Below are positions 18,568 to 26,702 of a DNA stretch of 64,000 nt, one piece after another (the first letter of the stretch is position 1; each line of letters opens with the position of its first letter). The stretch covers positions 124,001-188,000 of the forward strand of contig NZ_JAXQNP010000002.1 in the NCBI RefSeq assembly GCF_034427435.1, written 5' to 3'. A model generated the notes under the pieces. The model had not been told where the DNA came from. It was given only the letters and a program-made list of their open reading frames with translations, and ran no database searches. Made by a program: the position numbers and the translations under genes. Source of the stretch: Nitrospirillum sp034427435. Lineage in GTDB: Bacteria; Pseudomonadota; Alphaproteobacteria; Azospirillales; Azospirillaceae.

Positions 18568-20043
18568 ATGTTCGCCGCCTCCGCCCCCCATGCCCCCATC
18601 GTCGTCTGGTTCCGCCAGGACCTCCGCCTGGCCGACAATCCGGCGCTGACCCATGCCGCCGACAGCGGCCGGCCGGTGGTGCCCGTCTACATCCTGGACG
18701 ACCAGGGCGCCGCCCCCTGGGCACCCGGCGCCGCGTCGCGCTGGTGGCTGCACCACAGCCTGTCGTCCCTGGGCGCGGCGCTGGCGGGCCTGGGCTGCCC
18801 CCTGGTGCTACGGCGCGGCCGGCCGGACGTGGTCTTGCGCGACCTGGTGCGCGAGGTGGGCGCCGGCGCCGTGGTCTGGAACCGCTGCTACGAACCCCAG
18901 GCCACCGCCCGCGACAGCGCGCTGAAGGCCGACCTGAAGGCAGAGGACGTCACGGTCCACAGCTTCCAGGCCAACCTGCTGGCCGAGCCCTGGACGGTGA
19001 AGACGGGGGGCGGCGGCCCCTACAAGGTGTTCACCCCGTTCTGGAGGGCGGTGAAGGACGGGTTGAAGGGTGGGCTCAACCCCGGCGCGCCCCTACCGCC
19101 CCCGGCGGCGCTGGCAGCCCTGCCCACCCCGCCCGATGGCGACCGCCTGGCGGACTGGGCCCTGCTGCCGACCAAGCCCGACTGGGCCGGCGGCCTGCGC
19201 GACGCCTGGACGCCCGGTGAGGCGGGCGCCGCCCGACGCCTGGCGGCCTTCCTGGATTCGGCCGTGGGAAACTATGCCGAGGGGCGCGATTATCCCGCCC
19301 AGCCCTGGACATCGCGCCTGTCGCCCCACCTGCACCACGGCGAGATATCGCCCCGTCAAATCTGGGCGGCGGCCATGGCCAGGGCCGACAGTACCCATGA
19401 AGACAAGGGCGTGGCCGGTTTCCTCCGCGAACTGGGCTGGCGGGAGTTCTGCCACCACCTGCTATACCACTTCCCCTACCTGCCGGAGCGGCCGCTGAAC
19501 CCCAAGTTCGAGGCCTTCGCCTGGCGTGAGGACGCCAAGCACCTGGAAGCCTGGCAACGGGGCCGCACCGGCTATCCCATCGTTGACGCCGGCATGCGGG
19601 AGCTGTGGGCCACGGGCTGGATGCACAACCGGGTGCGGATGATCGTCGGTTCCTTCCTGGTGAAGCACCTGCTGCTGCCCTGGACCGCCGGCCAGGCGTG
19701 GTTCTGGGACACGCTGGTGGATGCCGACCTGGCCAACAACGCCGGCGGCTGGCAGTGGATCGCTGGCTGCGGCGCCGACGCCGCCCCCTATTTCCGGGTG
19801 TTCAACCCCGTGCTGCAGGGGGAGAAGTTCGACGCGGCGGGGGCCTATGTCCGCCGCTGGGTCCCGGAACTGGCGGGCCTGCCCGACAGCGTGCTGCACC
19901 AGCCGTGGGCGGCGGACCCGATCACCCTGCGGGCGGCGGGCGTGCGGCTGGGCCATGACTATCCCCACCCGGTGGTGGACCATAAGGCGGCGCGCCAGCG
20001 GGCGCTGGACACGTTCGCCGCGATCAAGGACGACAACGAGTGA
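18568..20043 (+). CDS. phr: Deoxyribodipyrimidine photo-lyase
   Basis: 491 aa, normal for a class I CPD photolyase. The N-terminal Rossmann-type antenna domain opens with IVVWFRQDLRLADNPAL; the C-terminal FAD domain carries GRTGYPIVDAGMRELWATGW, MHNRVRMIVGSFLVKHLL, the DADLANNAGGWQW flavin-binding motif and YFRVFNPVLQGEKFD. It repairs cyclobutane pyrimidine dimers using blue/near-UV light. A COG2907 flavoprotein gene follows 76 bases later on the same strand, a pairing known from singlet-oxygen-stress regulons. TGATCC at 18383 is a weak candidate promoter element. Confidence 0.95.
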   Translation: MFAASAPHAPIVVWFRQDLRLADNPALTHAADSGRPVVPVYILDDQGAAPWAPGAASRWWLHHSLSSLGAALAGLGCPLVLRRGRPDVVLRDLVREVGAGAVVWNRCYEPQATARDSALKADLKAEDVTVHSFQANLLAEPWTVKTGGGGPYKVFTPFWRAVKDGLKGGLNPGAPLPPPAALAALPTPPDGDRLADWALLPTKPDWAGGLRDAWTPGEAGAARRLAAFLDSAVGNYAEGRDYPAQPWTSRLSPHLHHGEISPRQIWAAAMARADSTHEDKGVAGFLRELGWREFCHHLLYHFPYLPERPLNPKFEAFAWREDAKHLEAWQRGRTGYPIVDAGMRELWATGWMHNRVRMIVGSFLVKHLLLPWTAGQAWFWDTLVDADLANNAGGWQWIAGCGADAAPYFRVFNPVLQGEKFDAAGAYVRRWVPELAGLPDSVLHQPWAADPITLRAAGVRLGHDYPHPVVDHKAARQRALDTFAAIKDDNE

Positions 20044-20119
20044 CAGCTGGGATTAAATGCCGATGCGGGATCAATTGGATGACCAGGACACCGGACCTTC
20101 GGGCGGCAGGAGCGCGGGC

Positions 20120-21457
20120 ATGAAGATCGCCATCATCGGCGCCGGCATCACCGGCATGAGCTGCGCCTGGCTGCTGGCCCGCCAGGGTCACGACGTCACC
20201 CTGTTCGAACAGAACGGCTATCTGGGCGGCCATTCCAATACCGTGGACGTGCCCGGCCGCGGCGCCCATCCCCTGCCGGTGGATACGGGCTTCATCGTCT
20301 ACAACGCCGCCACCTACCCCAACCTGGTCGCCCTGTTCGAGCATCTGGACGTGCCCACCCAGTCCTCCGACATGTCCTTCGCCGTGACGCTGGACGGGGG
20401 CAAGCTGGAATATTCCGGCACCAACCTGGCCGGCATGTTCGCCCAGAAGCGCAACCTGCTGTCGCCCACCTACCACCTGATGCTGCGCGACATCCTGCGC
20501 TTCTACAAGACGGCGCCGGCCCTGCTGGACCAGCCCTCGGCCGCCGCCATGACCCTGGGCGAATACCTGGTGGCGCAGCGCTACGGCCACCGCTTCATCT
20601 ACGACCACCTGCTGCCCATGGGGGCGGCCATCTGGTCCTCCACCATCGGGGAGATGCTGTCCTTCCCGGTGCAGAGCTTCGTGCGCTTCTTCTGCAACCA
20701 CGGCCTGCTGAAACTGAAGGACCGGCCGCAGTGGCGGACGGTGACGGGGGGCAGCCGCGCCTATGTGACCCGGCTGACACGCTCGCTGGAGGGGCGGGTG
20801 CACATGGGGCGCGCCATTTCCTCCATCCGGCGGACGGCGGGCGCCGTGCACATCCAGGATGCCCAGGGGTGGAGCGGCAGTTTCGAGCAGGTGGTGGTGG
20901 CCACCCACGCCGATCAGGCGCTGGCCCTGCTGGTCGACCCGTCGGAGGAGGAGCGCCGCGTCCTGGGCGCCTTCCGTTACCAGATGAACCGGGCGGTGCT
21001 GCACCGCGACCCGCTGCTGATGCCCCGCCGCCCCAAGGCCTGGTCAAGCTGGAACTACAGCGCCAACGGCACCCGCGACCGGGACGCCAAGGTGTCCGTC
21101 ACCTACTGGATGAACCTGCTGCAAGGGGTGGACAAGCGGGTGCCACTGTTCGTCACCCTCAACCCCATCGTGGAGCCGCGCCCGTCGCTGAAGGTGCGGG
21201 AATTCATTTACGACCACCCGATGTTCGACCTGGCCGCCGCGACGGCGCAGCAGGACCTGGGGCTGATCCAGGGCGTGCGCCGTACCTGGTTCTGCGGCGC
21301 CTATTGCGGCTACGGCTTCCATGAGGATGGCCTGTCGGCCGGCCTGGCGGTGGCGGAGTCGCTGGGCGCACAGCGGCCCTGGCAGGTCACCGACGCCTCC
21401 CCCGCCGGCCGCAACGCCCGCCCCCGGGGCAGCGCGCACTTGGCGGCGGCGGGATGA
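20120..21457 (+). CDS. NAD/FAD-dependent amine-oxidase-like flavoprotein, COG2907 family
   Basis: 445 aa from the ATG at 20120 (AGGAG upstream; an in-frame start at 20057 is less likely). The N-terminal dinucleotide-binding motif is IAIIGAGITGMSCAWLLARQG, followed by the acidic FEQNGYLGGHSNTV segment that holds FAD ribose. Later landmarks are PVDTGFIVYN and the closing TWFCGAYCGYGFHEDGL. In several proteobacteria this family clusters with cyclopropane fatty-acid synthase, DUF1365 and photolyase; in Rhodobacter a homologue acts in furan fatty-acid formation under singlet oxygen. None of the other partners is present here, so the lipid role is inference. Confidence 0.88.
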   Translation: MKIAIIGAGITGMSCAWLLARQGHDVTLFEQNGYLGGHSNTVDVPGRGAHPLPVDTGFIVYNAATYPNLVALFEHLDVPTQSSDMSFAVTLDGGKLEYSGTNLAGMFAQKRNLLSPTYHLMLRDILRFYKTAPALLDQPSAAAMTLGEYLVAQRYGHRFIYDHLLPMGAAIWSSTIGEMLSFPVQSFVRFFCNHGLLKLKDRPQWRTVTGGSRAYVTRLTRSLEGRVHMGRAISSIRRTAGAVHIQDAQGWSGSFEQVVVATHADQALALLVDPSEEERRVLGAFRYQMNRAVLHRDPLLMPRRPKAWSSWNYSANGTRDRDAKVSVTYWMNLLQGVDKRVPLFVTLNPIVEPRPSLKVREFIYDHPMFDLAAATAQQDLGLIQGVRRTWFCGAYCGYGFHEDGLSAGLAVAESLGAQRPWQVTDASPAGRNARPRGSAHLAAAG

Positions 21458-21473
21458 AGCGGCGGGGTGAACG

Positions 21474-22241
21474 TCAGCCGGCCAGGAAGTCCGCGATGGC
21501 CTGCCCCAGGTCGGGCTTGGTCACGGCGCTCATGTGGTCGCCGGGGATTTCGGTGTAGCGGGCGTTGGGCAGGGCGGCGACCAGGTCGGCGGCGGAGCCG
21601 TTGTCCTGGTCCTGGGCCCCGGCAGTGACCAGGATGGGCAGGTCCAGGCCCGCCAGCACGCCCACGGGCGTGTCGACGAAGGTTTCCAGGATGTTCAGCA
21701 GGGCCACCGGGTCCCCGCCCACCGTCTTGAGGAAAGCCTCCGCCATCCATTCCGGTGTGCCGCGCTGAAAGCTGCCCAGGTTGGTCAGGATGCGGCGGAA
21801 ATGCTCCCCCCGGCCGGCGGTGTGGGTCAGCCCCGCCAGTCCCATGCCGGCACAGATGGCGCGGGCCGGGGTGGCGCCACGGGCCAGCATGCGCATGGTG
21901 GTGCGCCCACCCAGGGAATAGCCCCCGAGGTCATAGTCGGTCAGCCCCAGATGCTCCACCAGGGCCAGGCCGTCATCGGCCAGCACATCGGGGGGGTAGG
22001 CCGACACCTCATGCGGCTTGGCGCTATCGCCGTGCGCCCGCAGGTCCGGCATGATGACGCGATAGCCGCGCTCGGCGATGCGGGCGGCGTGGCCGTATTT
22101 CAGCCAGTTGACGGTGGCGGTGGAGAAATAGCCGTGGATCAGCACCAGCGGCCGGCCCTGCCCCACCTCCCGATAGGCCAGGCGCTGGCCGTCATGGCCA
22201 AAGAAATACTGGACGGCGGTATCGGTCGGGGCCACGGGCAT
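21474..22241 (-). CDS. Alpha/beta-fold hydrolase
   Basis: 255 aa. Oxyanion segment VLIHGYFSTATVNW, nucleophile elbow GYSLGGRT with Ser in GxSxG, acid-bearing strand LPILVTAGAQDQD, and the catalytic His in IPGDHMSAV. An ordinary esterase/lipase-like or dehalogenase-like hydrolase without cap signatures that would name the substrate. It converges on the COG2907 gene and lies 31 bases after the GNAT gene on the same strand. Confidence 0.88.
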   Translation of the reverse strand: MPVAPTDTAVQYFFGHDGQRLAYREVGQGRPLVLIHGYFSTATVNWLKYGHAARIAERGYRVIMPDLRAHGDSAKPHEVSAYPPDVLADDGLALVEHLGLTDYDLGGYSLGGRTTMRMLARGATPARAICAGMGLAGLTHTAGRGEHFRRILTNLGSFQRGTPEWMAEAFLKTVGGDPVALLNILETFVDTPVGVLAGLDLPILVTAGAQDQDNGSAADLVAALPNARYTEIPGDHMSAVTKPDLGQAIADFLAG

Positions 22242-22272
22242 GAATCCGGCTTTGAGGAGACTGGCCCCAAAG

Positions 22273-22788
22273 CTATCGCCCGACCTCGACGTTTGGAATC
22301 GATTCCTGAAAGCCGGCCGTGACGGGGCGGCTGAGCGCCTTGCGCATGCCCCAGGCGGCCAATTGGGTACCGCAGCCCATGGTCATCAGGCGGGGGCCCT
22401 GGCGCTGGTATCCCATCGCTTCATAGAAGCCCACGGCGTTCATGGACGAAGTGAGGTGCAGGGCGCCGGCCCCCCGGCCCCGCGCCAAGTCCTCAATCCC
22501 CTCCAGCAAGCGGCGGCCCGTCCCTTTGGCGGCAACGGGATCGACATAAACGGCACGCACCTCCGCGCTGTACAGGGCGGCGAAGCCCACGATGCGGGCC
22601 GCCTGCTCCGCGACCAGCACATGCTCCCCCCATTCCGTCATGGCGGCGCGGTAATCCGCCGCCTCGCGCCCACCCAACAGGGCGATGAGCTGCTCGGGCG
22701 AATAATGCCCGGCGCAGAAGGCATGGACGGAGCGGATATGGACCTGACGGATGCCCTCGGCATCATCGGCCTGAGCCGGCCGGATCAT
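22273..22788 (-). CDS. GNAT-family N-acetyltransferase
   Basis: About 171 aa from the ATG at 22788; an upstream start at 22836 or 22845 would add up to 19 residues. It opens MIRPAQADDAEGIRQVHIRS, the usual first strand and helix, and has the acetyl-CoA motif A segment VDPVAAKGTGRRLLEGIE. The end of the fold is STSMNAVGFYEAMGYQ-like (here SSMNAVGFYEAMGY). Substrate unknown. Same strand as the downstream hydrolase, with a 31-base gap. Confidence 0.85.
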   Translation of the reverse strand: MIRPAQADDAEGIRQVHIRSVHAFCAGHYSPEQLIALLGGREAADYRAAMTEWGEHVLVAEQAARIVGFAALYSAEVRAVYVDPVAAKGTGRRLLEGIEDLARGRGAGALHLTSSMNAVGFYEAMGYQRQGPRLMTMGCGTQLAAWGMRKALSRPVTAGFQESIPNVEVGR

Positions 22789-22845
22789 CGGGGCCGGGGC
22801 GTCCGGCGGGGGTGTGCGTATGCTAGACCGATACATGCCGCCCAA

Positions 22846-23160
22846 TTCTCATCCCACCCTTCGCCGCCCACCCTGATGGCTGCCCGGCCCTGAGGCCACC
22901 TGCCGCAAGGCTTCCGGGGTCGCGGCCATTCAAATAGAAGTGCGCCCAGCCGCCGCAAGCGCGGAAAAGCTGTGTCGATGAGAATTATGCACGGGGAAGA
23001 CGCCCGAGGCGACGACGCGGATGCACCTCTTGCTATTTTCACGATAATTCCCTTTGTGTGCAAGCGGTCCGTCATCCTCCTGAAATAAGCGCTGGGGCTT
23101 CCATACCGGGCCAGGACCGTTATCCTGTCCCGGCATGACCTCCACCACGGGCAGCCCCCT
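22846..23160. other. Divergent intergenic region
   Basis: About 315 bases between the GNAT gene (minus) and the N-formylglutamate amidohydrolase-like gene (plus). It contains an AT-richer stretch at 22975-23060 that may carry promoters in both directions. No RNA gene, repeat or hairpin of note was recognised. Confidence 0.4.
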
Positions 23161-24036
23161 TTGGACACGCCGACGCCGACCCCGACCGCCGCCTCCCCTT
23201 TGGCCCCGCTTCCTGACACCACATCCCCTGGGACCATGCCCCCGGCAGCAGTCCCCCTGCTGGACCCCGGCGAGCCGCCGGCCGTGACGGTCGTGAACCC
23301 GAACGGCGCGGCACCCGTGGTGCTGTTGTGCGAGCACGCCTCGCGCCGGGTGCCGGCGCGCCTTGCCAGCCTGGGCGTCTCGGCGGCGGATATGGAACGG
23401 CACATCGCCTGGGACATCGGGGCGGAGGCGGTCACCCAGGCCCTGGCCCGTCGGTTGAACGCGCCGGCGGTCATCGCCGGCTATTCCCGCCTGGTGGTGG
23501 ACCTGAATCGCCCGCTGGACAGCCCGACGCTGATGCCGGCCGTCAGCGACGGCACCCCCATCCTGGCCAACCAGACGGTGACGGAGGCCGACCGCCAGGC
23601 GCGGCTGGACGCCCTGTTCCATCCCTTCCACGCCGCGGCCCGGGCCTGCGTGGCGGCCAAGCGCGCGGCGGGCCAGGTGCCCGCCATCATTTCCATCCAC
23701 AGCTTCACGCCGGTCATGGACGGCTTCCAGCGGCCCTGGCACCTGGGCGTGCTGTGGGACCAGGACGGCCGCCTGCCCTTGCCGCTGCTGCACCTGCTGC
23801 GGACCCTGCCGGGCGTGGTGGTGGGCGACAACGTCCCCTATTCGGGGCGCGACGGCCACGGCTACACCCTCAAGACCCATTCCACCCAACCGGGCCTGCC
23901 GGGGGTGCTGATCGAGGTGCGGCAGGATCTGATCGGCGAGGCCGATGGGGTGGAGCGCTGGTCCGCCCTGCTGGCCCAAGCCCTTGGACAGTTGATCGGC
24001 CGCGCCGATATACATCACGTCCTGGCCGGCGCCTGA
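23161..24036 (+). CDS. N-formylglutamate amidohydrolase-family protein
   Basis: 291 aa if started at the TTG at 23161; the ATG at 23236 gives 266 aa, and the conserved domain begins after both. HutG/COG3931 family zinc hydrolase, with VLLCEHASRRVP, HIAWDIGAEAV, SRLVVDLNRPLDSPTLMP, IISIHSFTP, DNVPYSGRDGHGYTLKTHS and LIEVRQDLIGE (each quoted in short pieces). HutG converts N-formylglutamate to glutamate plus formate, but no other hut gene is nearby, so the substrate is inferred. It heads a plus-strand run with DUF1244 and gapR. Confidence 0.87.
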   Translation: MDTPTPTPTAASPLAPLPDTTSPGTMPPAAVPLLDPGEPPAVTVVNPNGAAPVVLLCEHASRRVPARLASLGVSAADMERHIAWDIGAEAVTQALARRLNAPAVIAGYSRLVVDLNRPLDSPTLMPAVSDGTPILANQTVTEADRQARLDALFHPFHAAARACVAAKRAAGQVPAIISIHSFTPVMDGFQRPWHLGVLWDQDGRLPLPLLHLLRTLPGVVVGDNVPYSGRDGHGYTLKTHSTQPGLPGVLIEVRQDLIGEADGVERWSALLAQALGQLIGRADIHHVLAGA

Positions 24037-24068
24037 GCCGGCCGCATCCCTTCACCCAGAGGATATCC

Positions 24069-24377
24069 ATGGTTCCCGAGATCGACGACGCCACCCGGGT
24101 GCAGCTTGAGGCCGCCGCCTTCCGCCGGCTGGTGGCGCATCTGCGTGAGCGCACCGACGTCCAGAACATCGACCTGATGAACCTGGCCGGCTTCTGCCGC
24201 AACTGCCTGTCCAAATGGTATCGCGCCGCCGCCGAGGAGCGGGGCGTGGCGCTGGACTATGAGGCGGCGCGGGAAATCGTCTACGGCATGCCGTATGAGG
24301 ATTTCAAACGCCTGCACCAGCGCGAGGCGACGGCGGAGCAGAAGGCCGCGTTCGAGCAGAACAAGCCCAAGGACTGA
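24069..24377 (+). CDS. DUF1244-family protein
   Basis: 102 aa from the ATG at 24069, with AGAGGA upstream. Matches the small conserved alphaproteobacterial/gammaproteobacterial DUF1244 (COG3492) family: FRRLVAHLRERTDVQNIDLMN, then the near-invariant LAGFCRNCLSKWY with two Cys, then EIVYGMPYEDFK. Function unknown. Located 32 bases after the amidohydrolase-like gene, probably co-transcribed. Confidence 0.92.
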   Translation: MVPEIDDATRVQLEAAAFRRLVAHLRERTDVQNIDLMNLAGFCRNCLSKWYRAAAEERGVALDYEAAREIVYGMPYEDFKRLHQREATAEQKAAFEQNKPKD

Positions 24378-24499
24378 CGCGGCACACGGGGCTGACGCGG
24401 CCCCTGCCCGCTTTCCCGGCGCTTGCCCATCCGGGGCGGCGCAGGTAAGGTCGCGCCCTCACCATTCAGACCACCCACTTAAGATAAGAGGCATTCCCC

Positions 24500-24760
24500 A
24501 TGTCGGACGCCCCGGTAACGGATGTTGGCGGCATCGCCGGCGAACGCCTGCGCTCCATCATTGAGCGTATCGAGCGCCTGGAAGAGGACAAGAAGGGCAT
24601 CGCGGACGATATCAAGGATATCTACGCCGAAGCCAAGGGCACGGGGTTCGATACCAAGATCCTCCGCCAGATCATCCGCCTGCGGAAGATGGAAAAGAAC
24701 GACCGGCAGGAGCAGGACGCCCTGCTGGAGCTCTACAAGGCCGCGCTGGGCATGGAGTGA
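24500..24760 (+). CDS. gapR: GapR-family nucleoid-associated DNA-binding protein (DUF2312)
   Basis: 86 aa. The whole chain is the DUF2312/GapR coiled-coil domain: GERLRSIIERIERLEEDKK, then IADDIKDIYAEAKGTGFD, then ILRQIIRLRKME. In Caulobacter GapR forms a tetrameric clamp on overtwisted, AT-rich DNA ahead of replication and transcription and stimulates topoisomerases. Ribosome-binding site AAGAGG. It lies directly upstream of the lower-GC darTG segment. Confidence 0.93.
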   Translation: MSDAPVTDVGGIAGERLRSIIERIERLEEDKKGIADDIKDIYAEAKGTGFDTKILRQIIRLRKMEKNDRQEQDALLELYKAALGME

Positions 24761-24823
24761 GTTGCGCATCGGCGTTCCTTCTTTACCGAACGGAAAAGGC
24801 CGGAAACCACCTCGCCAGCCCTC

Positions 24824-24847
24824 TTAAGGTCATAACGCCAACCTTAA
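24824..24847. promoter_or_regulatory. Inverted repeat upstream of darT
   Basis: TTAAGGT (24824-24830) and ACCTTAA (24841-24847) form a perfect 7-base inverted repeat with a 10-base spacer, 57 bases before the darT start, in AT-rich DNA. Position suits an operator for autoregulation of the toxin-antitoxin operon. The function is inferred. Confidence 0.4.
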
Positions 24848-24904
24848 ATGACGATTCATGCATCAGGTTCTTAAATCGCCTAATCATGAGAACGAAGGTG
24901 GCGA

Positions 24905-25558
24905 ATGGCAAATCACTACTCGGATCTCAACCCGACAAAAGCGCTGATCTGGCGCATAGTCCACCATAGCAACCTATCTTGGATTTTGGATAATGGCCTG
25001 CATTGTGGCAATGGCGGCGTGCAGGCCACCAACTGGGTAAGCATTGGAAGCCCAGAACTAATTGGCAAACGCGCGAACCATCCCGTGCCGATCCCTCCTG
25101 GCGGTTTCTTAAACGACTATGTGCCATTTTACTTCACCCCGTTTTCACCAATGCTTCGCAACATCCATACCGGCTGGGGCGGCATTCGGCGGAGGCCCAA
25201 TGAAGAAATAGTGATCCTCGTATCCAGCTTGCATCAGGTTGCAAGGCAGAAGCTGCCTTTCCTGTTCACCGATAGCCATGCTTACTATCAGTGGGCGAAT
25301 TTCTATTCCGACTTGGCCAATCTCGATAAAATCGACTGGCCACTGCTTCAAGCCCGAGATTTCCGGCGTGATCCGGAAGATCCTGCCAAATTCGAACGGT
25401 ACCAGGCGGAAGCCCTGGTTTATCGGCACTTGCCGATCAATGGGTTGCTCGGCATTGTGTGTTATACGGATAACTTGAAACGGGGCATTGAGCAGCAGAT
25501 TCAGGCTCGAAGCTTGAACTTACCGGTCTATGTCCGCCCTGGCTGGTATTTCTCATGA
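24905..25558 (+). CDS. darT: DarT-type DNA ADP-ribosyltransferase toxin (DUF4433)
   Basis: 217 aa, full family length. It opens with NPTKALIWRIVHHSNLSWIL, the start of the DUF4433/DarT fold. The tract FLNDYVPFYFTPFSPML and the catalytic-Glu segment QAEALVYRHLP (Glu169) complete it. DarT uses NAD+ to ADP-ribosylate thymidine (or, in DarT2-type and other subfamilies, related bases) in single-stranded DNA, blocking replication; DarTG systems can act as anti-phage defence. Ribosome-binding site AAGGTGG. Base composition is clearly lower in GC than flanking genes, indicating acquisition. It overlaps darG by four bases (ATGA). Confidence 0.92.
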   Translation: MANHYSDLNPTKALIWRIVHHSNLSWILDNGLHCGNGGVQATNWVSIGSPELIGKRANHPVPIPPGGFLNDYVPFYFTPFSPMLRNIHTGWGGIRRRPNEEIVILVSSLHQVARQKLPFLFTDSHAYYQWANFYSDLANLDKIDWPLLQARDFRRDPEDPAKFERYQAEALVYRHLPINGLLGIVCYTDNLKRGIEQQIQARSLNLPVYVRPGWYFS

Positions 25559-26625
25559 TCAAGTTCACTCAAGGCAATCTGCTAGAGGCCCGCACTGAAG
25601 CGCTGGTCAATACCGTCAACACCGTGGGTGTGATGGGTAAGGGCATAGCTTTGATGTTCAAGGAGCGTTTTGCCGAAAATTTTCGCCGCTACGCCGCAGC
25701 CTGCAAAGCCAAGGAAGTGCGTACAGGTAAAATGTTCGTGACTGAGACAAATGAGCTAGATGGCCCACGCTGGATCGTTAACTTCCCAACCAAGCAACAT
25801 TGGCGAGGTGATTCGAAGATCGAATGGATCATCGGAGGGCTGCAAGACCTGCGCCGCTTCCTAATTGAGAACAAGGTCGAGTCCATTGCTATTCCGCCAT
25901 TAGGCGCGGGCAATGGTGGGCTGGATTGGGCCGAGGTACGTCCGCAAATCGAAGAAGCGTTGGCTGGGCTAGACACCGAAATCCTGGTGTTTGAGCCGAC
26001 CGAAAAATATCAGAACGTCGCTAAACGCACCGGCGTCGAAAAGCTCACCCCCGCCCGTGCGTTGATTGCTGAACTTGTACGTCGCTACTGGGTGCTCGGT
26101 ATGGAGTGTAGCCTGCTGGAAATCCAGAAGCTGGCGTGGTTCCTTGAGCGCTCCATTGAGCATGCAGGATTGCCACCGCTGGACTTACGCTTTGCTCCGC
26201 ATAAATACGGCCCCTACGCTGATCGCCTGCGCCATCTTTTGGAGGGGTTGGACGGCAGCTATCTCCACTGCGACAAGCGCATCAGCGACGCGGACCCGCT
26301 GGACGTGATCTGGTTCGACGACGGTCGCAAAAACATCGTCCAGGCCTATCTCAAGAGTGCAGCCAAAGAATACATCCCAGCGCTCGAAATCACAGCGGAC
26401 CTAATCGATGGCTTTGAATCGCCCTTTGGCATGGAGCTGCTGGCCACCGTGGACTGGCTGCTGGTCAAGGACGGTGTGCAACCAACGGTGACTGCCGTGC
26501 GCGAGGGCCTGCGTCGCTGGTGCGGCGGCCACGATGCAGCTGCGCGTAAAAGCAGGCTGTTTGATGACCGAGCCCTTGGTATTGCGTTAGAACGGCTAAT
26601 ACCCAGCGCAATCTCCCCAACGTGA
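25555..26625 (+). CDS. darG: DarG-type macrodomain antitoxin
   Basis: 356 aa. The N-terminal macrodomain (about 1-155) has ALVNTVNTVGVMGKGIALMFK, the NFPTK segment with Lys80, matching the lysine reported as important in Thermus DarG, and the PPLGAGNGGLDW loop. Residues about 165-350 form the C-terminal DarT-neutralising domain (LEIQKLAWFLERS, RFAPHKYGPYADRLRHLLEG). The macrodomain removes ADP-ribose from DNA while the second domain sequesters the toxin. Translationally coupled to darT by ATGA. Lower GC, like darT. Confidence 0.93.
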   Translation: MIKFTQGNLLEARTEALVNTVNTVGVMGKGIALMFKERFAENFRRYAAACKAKEVRTGKMFVTETNELDGPRWIVNFPTKQHWRGDSKIEWIIGGLQDLRRFLIENKVESIAIPPLGAGNGGLDWAEVRPQIEEALAGLDTEILVFEPTEKYQNVAKRTGVEKLTPARALIAELVRRYWVLGMECSLLEIQKLAWFLERSIEHAGLPPLDLRFAPHKYGPYADRLRHLLEGLDGSYLHCDKRISDADPLDVIWFDDGRKNIVQAYLKSAAKEYIPALEITADLIDGFESPFGMELLATVDWLLVKDGVQPTVTAVREGLRRWCGGHDAAARKSRLFDDRALGIALERLIPSAISPT

Positions 26626-26702
26626 GTTCAAATGTCACGGCACCCGATGAATGTAGAGAGAGGCATTCCCCCTTATCCTTAACTTCTTGGAGAAGCTCGC
26701 CC

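Noticed and set aside
24761..24904. Integration site or tRNA fragment beside darTG
   Set aside because: No tRNA-like sequence, direct repeat or integrase was visible at either end of the low-GC segment.
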